A DNA stretch of 64,000 nt from Bradyrhizobiaceae bacterium (GCA_947475225.1 CANJMQ010000003.1:1-64000); one strand, 5' to 3'. Shown: positions 39,741 to 49,283, counted from the stretch's first letter. Numbers and translations are program-made. The notes: a model not told the origin generated them from the letters alone.

Positions 39741-41297
39741 CTAGAATTCCGCCTGTTGTCCCAGGGGTACGCCGGGTTTTGGCTCCCGAATCGGCCCCAA
39801 CATGAGCAGCAGGACCAGGGCCACGAGTGTGCATCCGCCCAGCAGCAGCCACGCCTCGTTGACGGCCAGGGTCACGGCACCTTCCTGGATGGTGTCCATG
39901 ACGCCGAGCAGCCCCATCGGGTCGGTCGGGTCGGGAAGTTCGTCGGCCGTGATGCGGAGAAGCCGGGCGGCGGCCTCCGGGTCTGACGTCATCAGGTCCT
40001 TGATCCGGTCGGCATACTCGGCCGAGCGGCTGAACAGGATGGTGTCGATGAGCGCGATACCGATGATGCCGCCGAGCGCCCGGGAGAGATTGTAGAGGCC
40101 GCTCGCATCGCTCACCTTCTCGGGAGGCAGGAACCCCATGGAGAAACGGGTTACTGGCACGATGCACAGGCCCAGTGCCACGCCTCGCACAACCTGGGCC
40201 CAGAACAGCTCATCATATCCGGACAGTCGGGTCTCGAAACCGCTCATGAACAGCCCAGCCGCAAACATCGCAAAACCGATCATGCTGAGGAGACGGGCGG
40301 GCATCACGCGGTCAAGCAGCACCGAGAGTGGGGCCGAGATCAGCTGGGCAAGGCCCGTCACCAGCACCACCAGTCCGATGTCGACGGGCCCCAGGTAGCG
40401 AACCAGCGAAAGAAAGACGGGCAGCAGGTAGACCGAGCCATAGAGCCCGATCCCCAGAACGAAGGACAGCGCACAGCCGTAGGCGAGGTAGCGATCCTTG
40501 AACAGGTTGAAATCCACGGCAGGCCGCGGCCGCATGATGGTCAGCGTCATCAGTACCGCAAAGCCCACGAAGAGAGCGAGGGTCACCGGCGAGAACCAGC
40601 CGAGGTCTGGTGCCTCCTTGAGCCCGATTTCCAGACAGGCCAGCGAAATTGCGATGAACACGACCGAGACGACGTCAAGATCGCGCAGCAGGCTCAGTTC
40701 CATCTTCTCGCTGGGCAGACAGAGCAGGCCGAGCACCACGGTAATGGCGCCTGGAATGGTATTGATCAGGAAGAGCCATTGCCAGGACAGGTTCTCGGTG
40801 ATGAGCCCACCGACGATCGGACCCGTCGATGGCGCGATCACCGCGACCACGCCCGCCAGAACGGTCGCGACACCCTGTTCGGTGCCCGGCTTGAACAGCA
40901 GGAACACGGCGGCAAAGACCAGCGGCATCAGCACGCCGGCCGCCATGCCCTGCAGCACCCGGAAGCCGACCAGCGTCGCAAAACCGTTGCTCATGGCGCA
41001 TCCTATGGACGCCAGGGTGAACATGAGGACGGCAATGGCCAGCAGCTTGCGCATCGAGAACATGCGCATCAGGAGGCCGGTCAGCGGGATCGTCACGATT
41101 TCGGCAATGAGATAGGACGTCTGCACCCAGCTCATCCGGTCGGCGCCGATCTTCAGCGCTTTCTCAATGACGCCGAGCGAGGTGATGACGATCTGGATGT
41201 CCAGCACGGCCATGAACATGCCGGCGCACAGCGCCGCGAAACCCAGCCACTTGCGGGTTACACTCAAGGGGGTTGCGGCCAAGGCACTTTCCGTCAT
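39741..41297 (-). CDS. MFS transporter, DHA2 family (EmrB-like drug exporter)
   Basis: 518 residues, about 14 membrane helices. DHA2 features: GMFMAVLDIQIVITSLGVI in helix 1, SWVQTSYLIAEIVTIPLTG, RVLQGMAAGVLMPLVFAAVF in helix 4 to 5, and STGPIVGGLITENLSWQWLFLINTIPG (motif C and the following loop), then RDLDVVSVVFIAISLACLEIGL. It probably exports drugs or toxic compounds by proton antiport. Partner HlyD/EmrA periplasmic adaptor is not adjacent. Substrate unknown. No regulator gene lies beside it. Confidence 0.93.
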   Translation of the reverse strand: MTESALAATPLSVTRKWLGFAALCAGMFMAVLDIQIVITSLGVIEKALKIGADRMSWVQTSYLIAEIVTIPLTGLLMRMFSMRKLLAIAVLMFTLASIGCAMSNGFATLVGFRVLQGMAAGVLMPLVFAAVFLLFKPGTEQGVATVLAGVVAVIAPSTGPIVGGLITENLSWQWLFLINTIPGAITVVLGLLCLPSEKMELSLLRDLDVVSVVFIAISLACLEIGLKEAPDLGWFSPVTLALFVGFAVLMTLTIMRPRPAVDFNLFKDRYLAYGCALSFVLGIGLYGSVYLLPVFLSLVRYLGPVDIGLVVLVTGLAQLISAPLSVLLDRVMPARLLSMIGFAMFAAGLFMSGFETRLSGYDELFWAQVVRGVALGLCIVPVTRFSMGFLPPEKVSDASGLYNLSRALGGIIGIALIDTILFSRSAEYADRIKDLMTSDPEAAARLLRITADELPDPTDPMGLLGVMDTIQEGAVTLAVNEAWLLLGGCTLVALVLLLMLGPIREPKPGVPLGQQAEF

Positions 41298-41533
41298 GAG
41301 GCCGGTACTATGGACCAGCCGTCTGGCCTATCCAATGATCGATACGCAGTTGTGAGACTTGTATTTTGGGGTTGTATTTTCTTATGTGATAATCAAGGAA
41401 CAGCCTGTACCGGTTGCGGATTTGCCATTTCCACAGGTCGCGTTGTCGCGCCGCCACGGAAAGGGCGCGAATCCCCGCCGCAAGACTGTTATGGTCAGAT
41501 ATTGAATGCGCGACTGAAGGAAGCCGCTCCGCC

Positions 41534-43552
41534 GTGTTGGACTACATTCAGCCCTATCTTGAGTATTTCACGGCCAATCCGGAGTGGGCGCTCGTCATCA
41601 TATTCCTGATTGCGCTGGGCGAGGCACTTTTGATCATCGGCCTGTTCGTACCCTCGACCGCCGTGCTGGTCGGGGCAGGCGTGCTGGTGGGCACCGGGCA
41701 CTTGCATTTCTGGCCTGTCTTCTTCGCCACCTGCCTTGGTGCCATCGCCGGCGACCAGTTTTCATATTGGGCGGGCCGCATGTTCGGCGAGCGGCTGAAG
41801 ACCCTTTGGCCGCTGAACCATTATCCGCAGCTCGTCGCCAAGGGCGAGGACTTTGTGCGCGTTCATGGCGGCAAATCGATTGCGATCGGCCGTTTCGTTC
41901 CGGGAGTGAAGTCGGTTGTTCCGGGCATCGTTGGCATGTTCGGAATGAACCAGCTGTTCTTTGTTTTTGTCAACGTGACGTCGGGCATCTTCTGGTCCTT
42001 CGCCCATGTCCTGCCGGGGGTGCTGATCGGGCAGGGCCTTGCCTTCGCGGGTGAACTCTCCGGAAGGCTGCTCGTGGTACTGCTGGTGCTGCTCCTCATC
42101 CTGACGCTTGCCGGCTTCGTGATCCGGCTGGCCGCGGCGGGTGTCTCGCCCTTTCTCAACCGCCTGCTGGCACGCGTCTCGGCCTGGGCGAAGGCGCGGC
42201 GTGGTCGCTCATGGCAACGTTTCGCAAAAGCCGTGTCGCCGGACAATCCGCGCTCGGTGATGATCGTGCTGTTCGCTGCCATCATCTTCACAGGCCTCAT
42301 CGCACTCATCAACCTGGCGATCCGTGCCGCGTCCACTGATGCCGTCTCCAACATGGACGTTTCGCTTGCCACCCTGATGCGTGAATCGCGAAACGCCCCG
42401 GCGGACGAGCTGATGACGGTGGTCACCATGATGGGTGACACGATGGTGATGACGTCGCTGGCGCTGGCCATCCTCGGCTGGCTCGTCTGGCACAAGGCCT
42501 ACCGGGCCGCCTGGGCCGCGGGTATCGCCATCGTCGCCGCCAAGATTTTCGAGCTCATCATGAAGCTTGGAATCCAGCGGGCCCGGCCCACCGAACTGTC
42601 TTATTCGGGCGCGAGCATCTTCAGCTTCCCATCCGGACACGCCACCATGGCAGCGGTCATCTTTGGCATCCTCGCGGTGCTGGTCAGCCATTCGATGGGC
42701 CGTTGGGGCAGGGCTGTGGTCTATGCCATTTGCGCCATACTGGTGGTGGCGATTGCCTATTCGCGGCTCTATCTCGGCGCGCACTGGCTCTCGGACGTGC
42801 TTGCAGGCCTCACCTTCGGCGTGGTGATGATGGCGGCTTTCGGTGTTGCCATCGAGGCCATCCCGCCGCGCCGCATCAAGCCGCTCGGGCTGTTCGCCAC
42901 TGCTCTTGTGGTGTTTCTTGCCGCCGGAGCGCTGCATGTTGCCACCGGCTTCGGCCGGGCGAGCGAGATGTATGCGATGCCCGAGCCGCAGACACTTGTT
43001 ACGGTCGCGCAATGGGTGGAGAAGGACTGGCAGAAGCTTCCTGCCCGCCGGATTGACCTTGCCGGCAAGCCGGAGGAAACCTTTATTGCGCAGTTTGCCG
43101 GCAACCTCGACCTGCTGGCCCGACAATTGGAGAACAGTGGCTGGATCTCGACCCCGGTGTGGACGTGGCGGCAGAGCCTCCCCTACCTGAACCCCAACGC
43201 GGCGCTTTCCGATCTTGCACCCCGCCCGGCGCTGCATGAAGGCCTCAAGGCCAAGCTGACGCTCACCCGAACCCCTCCCGGCGAGAATGGTGGCCGCGAG
43301 GTAATCCGCATCTACAAGACCGGTCTCGCCGCGGCCGAAGGTTCCATCTACAAACCGATCTATCTTGTGAGCCTTACTCGCGAGGTGAAGAGCCACGGCT
43401 TCGATCTCTACGCCATTCCATCGCAGCGTCCCGCCTCGGACCTGGATGTCGAGGACCTGCGCGGCCTCTTGGCCCGTGCCCAGGGAATCGCCGTAATTTC
43501 CGAGTACGTGCGCGCGGGAACCCGGCAGGAACTGATCACCGCCATTCCGTGA
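41534..43552 (+). CDS. DedA-PAP2-LssY three-domain membrane protein
   Basis: 672 residues from GTG 41534 (VLDYIQPYLEYF); the track start at 41414 adds unlikely residues. Residues about 1-210 are a DedA (SNARE-associated/VTT) domain with LGEALLIIGLFVPSTAVLVGAG, GAIAGDQFSYWAGR and RFVPGVKSVVPGIVGMFGM. Residues about 240-440 are a PAP2 phosphatase with IQRARPTEL, FSFPSGHATMA and YSRLYLGAHWLSDVLAG. The last part resembles the LssY C-terminal domain (IYKPIYLVSLTRE). DedA proteins flip lipid carriers and PAP2 enzymes dephosphorylate lipid pyrophosphates, so coupled recycling of a lipid carrier is a reasonable inference. Monocistronic. Confidence 0.9.
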   Translation: MLDYIQPYLEYFTANPEWALVIIFLIALGEALLIIGLFVPSTAVLVGAGVLVGTGHLHFWPVFFATCLGAIAGDQFSYWAGRMFGERLKTLWPLNHYPQLVAKGEDFVRVHGGKSIAIGRFVPGVKSVVPGIVGMFGMNQLFFVFVNVTSGIFWSFAHVLPGVLIGQGLAFAGELSGRLLVVLLVLLLILTLAGFVIRLAAAGVSPFLNRLLARVSAWAKARRGRSWQRFAKAVSPDNPRSVMIVLFAAIIFTGLIALINLAIRAASTDAVSNMDVSLATLMRESRNAPADELMTVVTMMGDTMVMTSLALAILGWLVWHKAYRAAWAAGIAIVAAKIFELIMKLGIQRARPTELSYSGASIFSFPSGHATMAAVIFGILAVLVSHSMGRWGRAVVYAICAILVVAIAYSRLYLGAHWLSDVLAGLTFGVVMMAAFGVAIEAIPPRRIKPLGLFATALVVFLAAGALHVATGFGRASEMYAMPEPQTLVTVAQWVEKDWQKLPARRIDLAGKPEETFIAQFAGNLDLLARQLENSGWISTPVWTWRQSLPYLNPNAALSDLAPRPALHEGLKAKLTLTRTPPGENGGREVIRIYKTGLAAAEGSIYKPIYLVSLTREVKSHGFDLYAIPSQRPASDLDVEDLRGLLARAQGIAVISEYVRAGTRQELITAIP

Positions 43553-43664
43553 CAGGGGCACTTCAAGGTGGTAAAACGGAAAACGCTCAATCATGTATGG
43601 CAAAATCTGTCCGGAATGACTTTGTCAGCAAATTGAAAGATCGTTACAGCTAATCAATGAGATC

Positions 43665-44189
43665 ATGACCTTACCCCTTCTCAAATATCGCATACGGCGG
43701 CGTGGAGCCTTGCTCCTGATTGTCGCGTCGCTTGCTGCGGTTTCGCCGCTGGCTGGGTTGGGCGCACGATCGGCGCACGCCGATGACGGTGGCGACGGCG
43801 GTGGCGACGGCGGTGACGGCGGCGACGGTGGTGGCAGCGACGACGGCGGCAGCGACGACGGGGGTAGCGACGATGGTGGCGGCAGCGGTTCCAGCGGCAG
43901 CTCGGGCGGTTCGCAGTCCTCTGCAGGCGGTGGCCAGTCCAAGGGCGCACAGGGCAGCCAGTCAAGGGATGGCGCACTTGCCAAGCGACTGAAGAATAGC
44001 ATCGCACCGATCCGGGAGATCGAGGCTCTGGCCAGCAAGATCAAGCCCGGCGAGATCATCGACGTCAAGCTCTACAAGGACCGCAAGACTTACGTCTATC
44101 GCGTCGAGGTCATGCAGCCCAGCGGCTCGATCTATGACATCAAGATCGACGCCGTGACCCGCAAGTTGCTGAGCGCAAGGCAGCGCTGA
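43665..44189 (+). CDS. Exported PepSY-domain protein with Gly/Asp-rich segment
   Basis: 174 residues. Signal peptide (RRRGALLLIVASLAAVSPLAGLGARSAHA), then a low-complexity stretch of about 55 residues built from GGDGG and GSDDGG units, then Ser/Gln/Gly-rich sequence, and a C-terminal PepSY-like domain (IREIEALASKIKPGEIIDVKLYKDRK...YRVEVMQPSGSIYDIKIDAVTRKLL). Such acidic Asp/Gly sequence could bind metal cations. It is the first gene of an operon with an OmpR-type regulator and a PhoQ-like kinase; the stop overlaps the regulator start (TGATG), so it may feed a signal to the kinase. That is inference. Confidence 0.82.
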   Translation: MTLPLLKYRIRRRGALLLIVASLAAVSPLAGLGARSAHADDGGDGGGDGGDGGDGGGSDDGGSDDGGSDDGGGSGSSGSSGGSQSSAGGGQSKGAQGSQSRDGALAKRLKNSIAPIREIEALASKIKPGEIIDVKLYKDRKTYVYRVEVMQPSGSIYDIKIDAVTRKLLSARQR

Positions 44190-44857
44190 TGCAGGTTCTG
44201 CTAGTCGAGGACGAGGCGGTGGTGGCGCGGGCCCTCTCCGATGCCCTCAGGAAATCAGGCCTCGGGGTCGACCTGGCGCAAGACGGCGAGGAAGCCTGGT
44301 ACATGGCCGGAATCGGGGAGTATGCTGCCATTGTGCTCGACATCGGCCTGCCGCGCCTGGATGGCCTCTCGGTCATGAAGCGGTTGCGTAGCGAAGGGGT
44401 CGCAACGCCCATCCTCATCCTCAGCGCCCGTGGCAGCTGGCCAGAACGCGTAGCCGGCATCAATGCTGGCGCTGACGACTATCTGCCCAAGCCCTTCGAG
44501 ACTGAGGAACTGCTGGCCCGCGTTCATGGCCTCATCCGCAGGAGCACGGGCACCACCGCGGCAAAGCTTGGTGCAGCCGGGCTGGAGCTCGACCCGGCCT
44601 CGGCCACTGTCACGGTCAGTGGCGACGAAGTCGATCTCACGCAGATGGAATACCGGCTGCTGTTCCATCTCGTCTCCAATGCCGGCAAGGTCATTGCGGC
44701 GGCGGAGCTTGCCGAGGCGCTGTATTCCCACAACCACGAACGTGACACCAACGCCGTGGAAGTTCTGATGGGTCGCCTTCGGCGGAAGATTGGCAAGGAC
44801 TACATCGCCACGCGGCGCGGCTTCGGCTATTCCTTCAAGGCGCAGGGACAGAGTTGA
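44189..44857 (+). CDS. OmpR/PhoP-family response regulator
   Basis: 222 residues. Receiver domain: MQVLLVEDEAVVARALSDAL, phosphoacceptor Asp in YAAIVLDIGLPRLDGLSVM, Thr/Ser switch in ILILSARGSW and Lys in ADDYLPKPFETEELLAR. DNA-binding winged helix: VDLTQMEYRLLFHLVSNAGKVI and NAVEVLMGRLRRKIGKDYIATRRGFGYSF. Coupled to PepSY upstream and, by TTGA overlap, to the kinase downstream. Close to the PhoP/QseB group; target genes unknown. Confidence 0.94.
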   Translation: MQVLLVEDEAVVARALSDALRKSGLGVDLAQDGEEAWYMAGIGEYAAIVLDIGLPRLDGLSVMKRLRSEGVATPILILSARGSWPERVAGINAGADDYLPKPFETEELLARVHGLIRRSTGTTAAKLGAAGLELDPASATVTVSGDEVDLTQMEYRLLFHLVSNAGKVIAAAELAEALYSHNHERDTNAVEVLMGRLRRKIGKDYIATRRGFGYSFKAQGQS

Positions 44858-46230
44858 GCTGGTCGCTCAGAAGGCGCTTCCTGCTTACATCCCTCGGTGT
44901 CAGCGCCGCTGTCCTGCTCGCGGCAGGCGCATTCCTCTATGTTCTTTTCGAGCGTGACTTCAGGGCGCGCATCCATGCGGAGACCCACAACCAGCTCATG
45001 CAGCTGGTCAGCGGCCTCGATGTCGAGCCGTCGGGCAAGGTCTTAAAGACACAGGCGATGACCGATCCGCGTTTCCGGCAGCCGACCAGCGGCCTCTATT
45101 GGCAGGTGGAATCCAAGAGCGGCGAGGTTCTGCGTTCGCGTTCATTGTGGGACGCAACGCTTACAACCGGAAATGAACCGTGGCGCAACATCGACGAGCC
45201 GGAGGCATTCCCCGGTCCGTTCGGCGAACCGGTGCTGCTCCACGCCAAGCTGATCTCGCTTGGCGAAGCGCCGGACCGCCAGCAACTGCGCGTTATGATC
45301 GCGGTGAATGAGAGTGAAGTCACTCGCCCCACGTTGTACTTCGCGATCAATCTCGGCCTCTCGCTTCTCGTTCTGGGTCTTGCCATGCTGGTTGTCAGCG
45401 TCGCGCAGCTCGGCATGGTGATGGCGCCTGTCAACAGCCTTCGGAACTCGGTGCGCGATATCCGTGACGGCAAGTCGGCGCGGGTCTCGGGTGAGTACCC
45501 CGTCGAGATCGCCCCCGTCGTCAACAAGCTGAACTCGCTGCTCGAACAGCGTGAGCAGATGGTGGAGCGGGCACGCTCGCGGGCCGGCAATTTTGCGCAC
45601 AGCCTGAAGACGCCGCTCACGGTGATCGATACACTGCTTCCGAGGCTGCGTGTCGGCGGTCAGCATGACACCGCCGGCGAGATTGGCAGGCAGACCGCAC
45701 AACTCCGCAAGCATGCTGACCGGGAACTGGCTCGCGCTCGCATGGCCGCCGGCCACGGTGAACCCGTGAGGGACGTCCGGGCCGTGGTGGAGGAGATCGT
45801 CACAACCATCCGCCATCTGCCGCGTGGCCGCGACATCGCTTTCGTCGTCGACGTTCCGGCCCATATTGCGGTCCGCATGGATCGTGAGGACTTTATCGAG
45901 ATGGTCGCCAATGTGCTCGACAACGCCCGCAAATGGGCGCGCTCGAAGACGGTGATCCGCCTTGAGCCTGGCGACACGGACCTCGTCCTGTCCGTGAGCG
46001 ACGACGGCCCGGGCATTCCTGTCGCCGACATGGATTCGATCGTTGAACGTGGCCGTCGCCTCGACGAGGGCACGGAAGGTACGGGCATCGGCCTGGCCAT
46101 CGTCAATGACATCGCCGATGCCTGCGGCCTGCGAACCTCCTTCACGATCTCCGAACTGGGCGGCTTGCGATTCTCGGTGACGTTGCCAGCCACCATTGCG
46201 GCGCGCGCCGTAACCCGTTCGACGACCTGA
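44854..46230 (+). CDS. Sensor histidine kinase, PhoQ-like
   Basis: 458 residues starting at TTG 44854, which overlaps the regulator stop (TTGA). Membrane helix 1 is FLLTSLGVSAAVLLAAGAFLYVLF, a periplasmic sensor domain of about 130 residues follows (QLVSGLDVEPSGKVL...), helix 2 is FAINLGLSLLVLGLAMLVVSVAQ, then HAMP. The dimerisation box is NFAHSLKTPLTVI; this HSLKTPL form is characteristic of PhoQ-type kinases. ATPase boxes: VLDNARKWA (N), DDGPGIPVADMD (G1) and GTEGTGIGLAIV (G2). With the PepSY protein it may sense cations or envelope stress. Confidence 0.92.
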   Translation: MSWSLRRRFLLTSLGVSAAVLLAAGAFLYVLFERDFRARIHAETHNQLMQLVSGLDVEPSGKVLKTQAMTDPRFRQPTSGLYWQVESKSGEVLRSRSLWDATLTTGNEPWRNIDEPEAFPGPFGEPVLLHAKLISLGEAPDRQQLRVMIAVNESEVTRPTLYFAINLGLSLLVLGLAMLVVSVAQLGMVMAPVNSLRNSVRDIRDGKSARVSGEYPVEIAPVVNKLNSLLEQREQMVERARSRAGNFAHSLKTPLTVIDTLLPRLRVGGQHDTAGEIGRQTAQLRKHADRELARARMAAGHGEPVRDVRAVVEEIVTTIRHLPRGRDIAFVVDVPAHIAVRMDREDFIEMVANVLDNARKWARSKTVIRLEPGDTDLVLSVSDDGPGIPVADMDSIVERGRRLDEGTEGTGIGLAIVNDIADACGLRTSFTISELGGLRFSVTLPATIAARAVTRSTT

Positions 46231-46435
46231 ACCGAGGCGCGCTGGCCGCCTGCCGCGATGACGGAACACTGATCTAAAACAGTGGCTTCGTTGTATCTTT
46301 CGATCCGGCGCATCAACGGTCATCAACGTGAGGCTCGGTTGCCAGGTGGCAATTCGGCACTGGACTGGAATGGTCCATTCCGCCATATTCCGCCGCAATT
46401 TCAGGGGCCGTCAGGCCCGCAACGGACGAGTCGAA

Positions 46436-46834
46436 ATGTTATTCCTGAAGCAGCTTTTCACCTGGTGGAACGGCCAGACTCTGAACACCCGGTTTTACAC
46501 ATGGCGCAAGGGTAATTACGTTGGCGCCGACCAGTTCGGCAACAAGTACTACCGCGCCAAGTCGGCCCTGCCGGAATCGATCAGGGAGCGCCGCTGGGTC
46601 GTTTACAACGGCTACTCGGAGGCCTCAGCCATTCCGCCGGGCTGGCACGGCTGGATGCACCATCGCACCGATGTGCCGCCGACCCAGGAAGACTACGTTC
46701 CGTATGAGTGGCAGAAGCCCTATATCCCCAACCAGACAGGCACCCCCAACGCCTACCGGCCGAAGGGCTCCATCCTGTCGGGTGCGAAGCCGGCGCCGCA
46801 TGCGCCGGATTATTCGGCCTGGCGGCCTGAATAG
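46436..46834 (+). CDS. NADH:ubiquinone oxidoreductase accessory subunit NDUFA12 (17.2 kDa type)
   Basis: 132 residues from ATG 46436; upstream track residues have no homology. The family is recognised by TWRKGNYVGADQFGNKYYRAK, RRWVVYNGYSEASAIPPGWHGWMHH and DVPPTQEDYVPYEWQKPYIPNQTGT. It is an accessory complex I subunit shared by mitochondria and alphaproteobacteria. It opens the conserved NDUFA12-mlaD-DUF2155 cluster. Confidence 0.95.
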   Translation: MLFLKQLFTWWNGQTLNTRFYTWRKGNYVGADQFGNKYYRAKSALPESIRERRWVVYNGYSEASAIPPGWHGWMHHRTDVPPTQEDYVPYEWQKPYIPNQTGTPNAYRPKGSILSGAKPAPHAPDYSAWRPE

Positions 46835-46898
46835 GGCACGTCATATTTCGGCTGGGGTTCATCAGTAATTCCGGCCTGCGACTAAGAGGAGCGGCGGC

Positions 46899-47402
46899 GT
46901 GAAGAACTCGATGGTTGAGACCCTGATCGGCGCGGCTGTGATCTTCATCGCGGCGGCGTTCTTCTTCTTTGCCTACCAGACCTCCGGCAAGGGCCACGCG
47001 TCAGGCACCTATCGCATCAGCGCTGAGTTCGACAATGCCGAGGGTGTGAGCGTCGGAACCGACGTGCGGGTCGCCGGTGTCAAGGTGGGCTCCGTCGTCG
47101 ATTTTACGCTCAATACCGAGAACTTCCAGGCCAACACGGTCATGGAACTCGATCCCAAGGTGAAACTCACCGACGATGCCACCGCCAAGGTGACGGCGGA
47201 GGGTCTGCTGGGTTCCAAGTTCATTGCCCTCGAGCAGGGCGGCTCCGAGACGCTGCTCGCCGATGGTGGCGTCATCTCCAACACGCAAGGCGCTGTGGAC
47301 ATTTGGTCACTGATCAGTCAGGCGATGTTTGCCAACAAGGGCCCAGGGGATCAGAGCGCCCCGGACCAGGGTGTCCCGCCCTCCGATACCAAGTCTCCGT
47401 GA
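46899..47402 (+). CDS. mlaD: MlaD, outer-membrane lipid asymmetry maintenance protein
   Basis: 167 residues from GTG 46899 with AAGAGGAG as ribosome site. One N-terminal membrane helix (TLIGAAVIFIAAAFFFFAY) anchors an MCE domain (YRISAEFDNAEGVSVGTDVRVAGVKVGSV ... VTAEGLLGSKFIALEQGG). As a periplasmic hexameric ring it shuttles phospholipid between membranes with the MlaFEB ABC transporter, which is not present here. The C-terminal tail is Gly/Pro/Asp-rich. Overlaps the methyltransferase by TGATG. Confidence 0.94.
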   Translation: MKNSMVETLIGAAVIFIAAAFFFFAYQTSGKGHASGTYRISAEFDNAEGVSVGTDVRVAGVKVGSVVDFTLNTENFQANTVMELDPKVKLTDDATAKVTAEGLLGSKFIALEQGGSETLLADGGVISNTQGAVDIWSLISQAMFANKGPGDQSAPDQGVPPSDTKSP

Positions 47403-48169
47403 TGGCAGTGGCAAATCCCGACACGCGGCGTCAGCAATGGTCCGCCGGATCTTACAACACCCACGCCCGCTTCGTGTCTGATCTTGCCGCTGGTGTTGTC
47501 GAATGGCTGGCGCCCAAGCAAGGCGAGCGTATCCTCGATGTCGGTTGTGGCGACGGGGTGCTCACCGCCGAACTGCGAGAGATGGGCGTTGATGTTGTCG
47601 GCGTCGACGCGAGCGCGGACTTCATCGCCGCCGCCCAGGCCCGTGGCCTCGATGCCCGGTTCATGGATGGCGAGGCGCTGGATTTCAATCGGGAATTTGA
47701 TGCGGTGTTTTCCAACGCGGCCCTGCACTGGATGCCGAAGGCTGATGCAGTGGTCTCCGGCATCGCCCGTGCCCTGCGGGCGAATGGCCGTTTCGTCGCC
47801 GAATTCGGTGGCCACGGCAATGTTGCGGCCATCGTCACCGCCATGCGCGCCGTCGGAGAGAGGCACGGCGGCGATCTCTCTCTCGCCAATCCGTGGTACT
47901 TCCCGGCACCGCAGGTCTATCAGACGCTGCTCGAGCACCATGGTTTCAGCGTGCGGCGCATCGCCCTCATTCCGCGCCCCGTGGTGCTGAAAACCGGCAT
48001 CGAAGGTTGGCTCATGTTGTTCCGCAAGCCCTTCTTCGCGCAGTTTGGCGAGGATGCAGAGCAGGCGCTGGCCGAGACCATCGATCTCCTGCGTCCCGCC
48101 CTGTGCGATGCCGATGGTAACTGGACGGCGGACTATGTGCGGCTCCGCGTCGAAGCGGTGTTGTCATGA
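47402..48169 (+). CDS. Class I SAM-dependent methyltransferase
   Basis: 255 residues from ATG 47402 (TGATG overlap); the track start at 47303 lies within mlaD. SAM motif I is RILDVGCGDGVLTAEL, followed by VVGVDASADFIAAAQ, and a UbiE/Tam-like signature FDAVFSNAALHWM. The latter motif (NAALHW) is characteristic of trans-aconitate methyltransferase-like and SAM-dependent small-molecule methyltransferases. Substrate unknown. Sits between mlaD and the DUF2155 gene with overlaps at both ends. Confidence 0.9.
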   Translation: MAVANPDTRRQQWSAGSYNTHARFVSDLAAGVVEWLAPKQGERILDVGCGDGVLTAELREMGVDVVGVDASADFIAAAQARGLDARFMDGEALDFNREFDAVFSNAALHWMPKADAVVSGIARALRANGRFVAEFGGHGNVAAIVTAMRAVGERHGGDLSLANPWYFPAPQVYQTLLEHHGFSVRRIALIPRPVVLKTGIEGWLMLFRKPFFAQFGEDAEQALAETIDLLRPALCDADGNWTADYVRLRVEAVLS

Positions 48170-48639
48170 AGCGCATCCTGCTCGGCGCCGTTCTGCTGCT
48201 TCTCGCGGCCTGCACCTGCGGGCCTGCCAAGGCGGAGCGTGTATCCAATCCGATCGCGTTGTTTGCGGGGCTCGACAAGATTACCGGTGTCACCACCACC
48301 TTCGAGATCCCGATCGGCGAGGAGCGGCGATTCGGCAGCGTCATCGTAAAGCCCGACGTGTGCTATACGCGTCCCGTCACCGAGGAGCCGAAGACCACGA
48401 GCTTCGTGAAGATCGACCAGATCGAGATGGACAACACCCGCAAGCCCATCTTCTCCGGCTGGATGTTCGCCGAAAGCCCAGGTCTCAGCGCCATGGAACA
48501 CGCCACCTATGACGTGTGGCTCACTGGCTGCCGCGACCCAAAAGCCCCCCCGCCAGCCGTGGAGACGATGCCTGCGCCCGATGCCAGTGGCCAGCCAGGA
48601 CAGGCCGATCAGCCGAAGGACAATCAGCCCGAGGACTGA
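48166..48639 (+). CDS. DUF2155 family exported protein
   Basis: 157 residues. The N-terminus [19 protein letters not shown] ends in LAAC, a possible lipobox, but the CGPAKAERV following also fits an ordinary signal cleavage. The DUF2155 core is [38 protein letters not shown] ... [26 protein letters not shown], with two Cys likely forming a disulfide. The tail is Pro/Gln/Asp-rich. The neighbours mlaD and aat are the usual ones. Function unknown; its 3' end overlaps the convergent aat gene by 16 bases. Confidence 0.9.
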   Translation: MKRILLGAVLLLLAACTCGPAKAERVSNPIALFAGLDKITGVTTTFEIPIGEERRFGSVIVKPDVCYTRPVTEEPKTTSFVKIDQIEMDNTRKPIFSGWMFAESPGLSAMEHATYDVWLTGCRDPKAPPPAVETMPAPDASGQPGQADQPKDNQPED

Positions 48640-49283
48640 GCACTCGTCGCCCAGGCGAGCACCGCCTCGGGATCGTCGTCCTGTTTGAACGCCGAGAAAT
48701 CCGCGTTGCGGTCCAGCAGTGGTTCCATCACCCTGTGATAGTCCACGCGTGGCATGGCGATGGCGCCCAGACGCTCGAGGTGCGGGTTCACGAACTGCGC
48801 ATCCAGCAGGCCGAAGCCGCCCCGGTTCAGCCTTGCCACCAGATGGACGAGCGCAACCTTTGAGGCGTCCGTTGCGCGCGAGAACATGCTTTCCCCGAAA
48901 AAAACCGCGCCGAGGCGCACGCCATAGAGGCCGCCCACCAATTCGCCATCCTTCCTGCATTCGATGCTGTGGCAGCAACCCATGCGGTGAAGTTGCGTAT
49001 AGAGTGCCTTGATACGGGCATTGATCCAGGTCGAGCGGCGGTCCGGCGTCTTCGCGGCGCAGGCAGCGATCACGGCGGAAAAGTCACGGTCGACGCTCAC
49101 ATCGAACAGCTTCCGGCGCACCGTCTTCCTGAGCGAATGCGATATGTTCAGGCCATCGAGCGGGATCACGCCGCGCTCTTCCGGCTCCACCCAGTAAAGC
49201 GCGTTGTCCTCGGCGCTTTCCGCCATCGGGAAGATCCCCGCCGCATAGGCGCGCAGCAGGATCTGTGGCGTGATCGAACTCAT
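48624..49283 (-). CDS. aat: Leucyl/phenylalanyl-tRNA-protein transferase
   Basis: N-end rule enzyme adding Leu or Phe to proteins with basic N-termini for ClpAPS degradation. Start chosen at ATG 49283 ([20 protein letters not shown]), giving 219 residues; the track adds 112 residues that overlap accC. Motifs: [65 protein letters not shown] and [14 protein letters not shown]. Overlaps the accC stop by one base (ATGA on the minus strand). Confidence 0.95.
   Translation of the reverse strand: MSSITPQILLRAYAAGIFPMAESAEDNALYWVEPEERGVIPLDGLNISHSLRKTVRRKLFDVSVDRDFSAVIAACAAKTPDRRSTWINARIKALYTQLHRMGCCHSIECRKDGELVGGLYGVRLGAVFFGESMFSRATDASKVALVHLVARLNRGGFGLLDAQFVNPHLERLGAIAMPRVDYHRVMEPLLDRNADFSAFKQDDDPEAVLAWATSAQSSG

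Noticed and set aside
43790-43910. GGCGAC/GGTGGC low-complexity DNA
   Set aside because: Coding repeat of the PepSY protein, not an RTX calcium-binding nonapeptide array (no GGxGxDxUx periodicity) and not a CRISPR.
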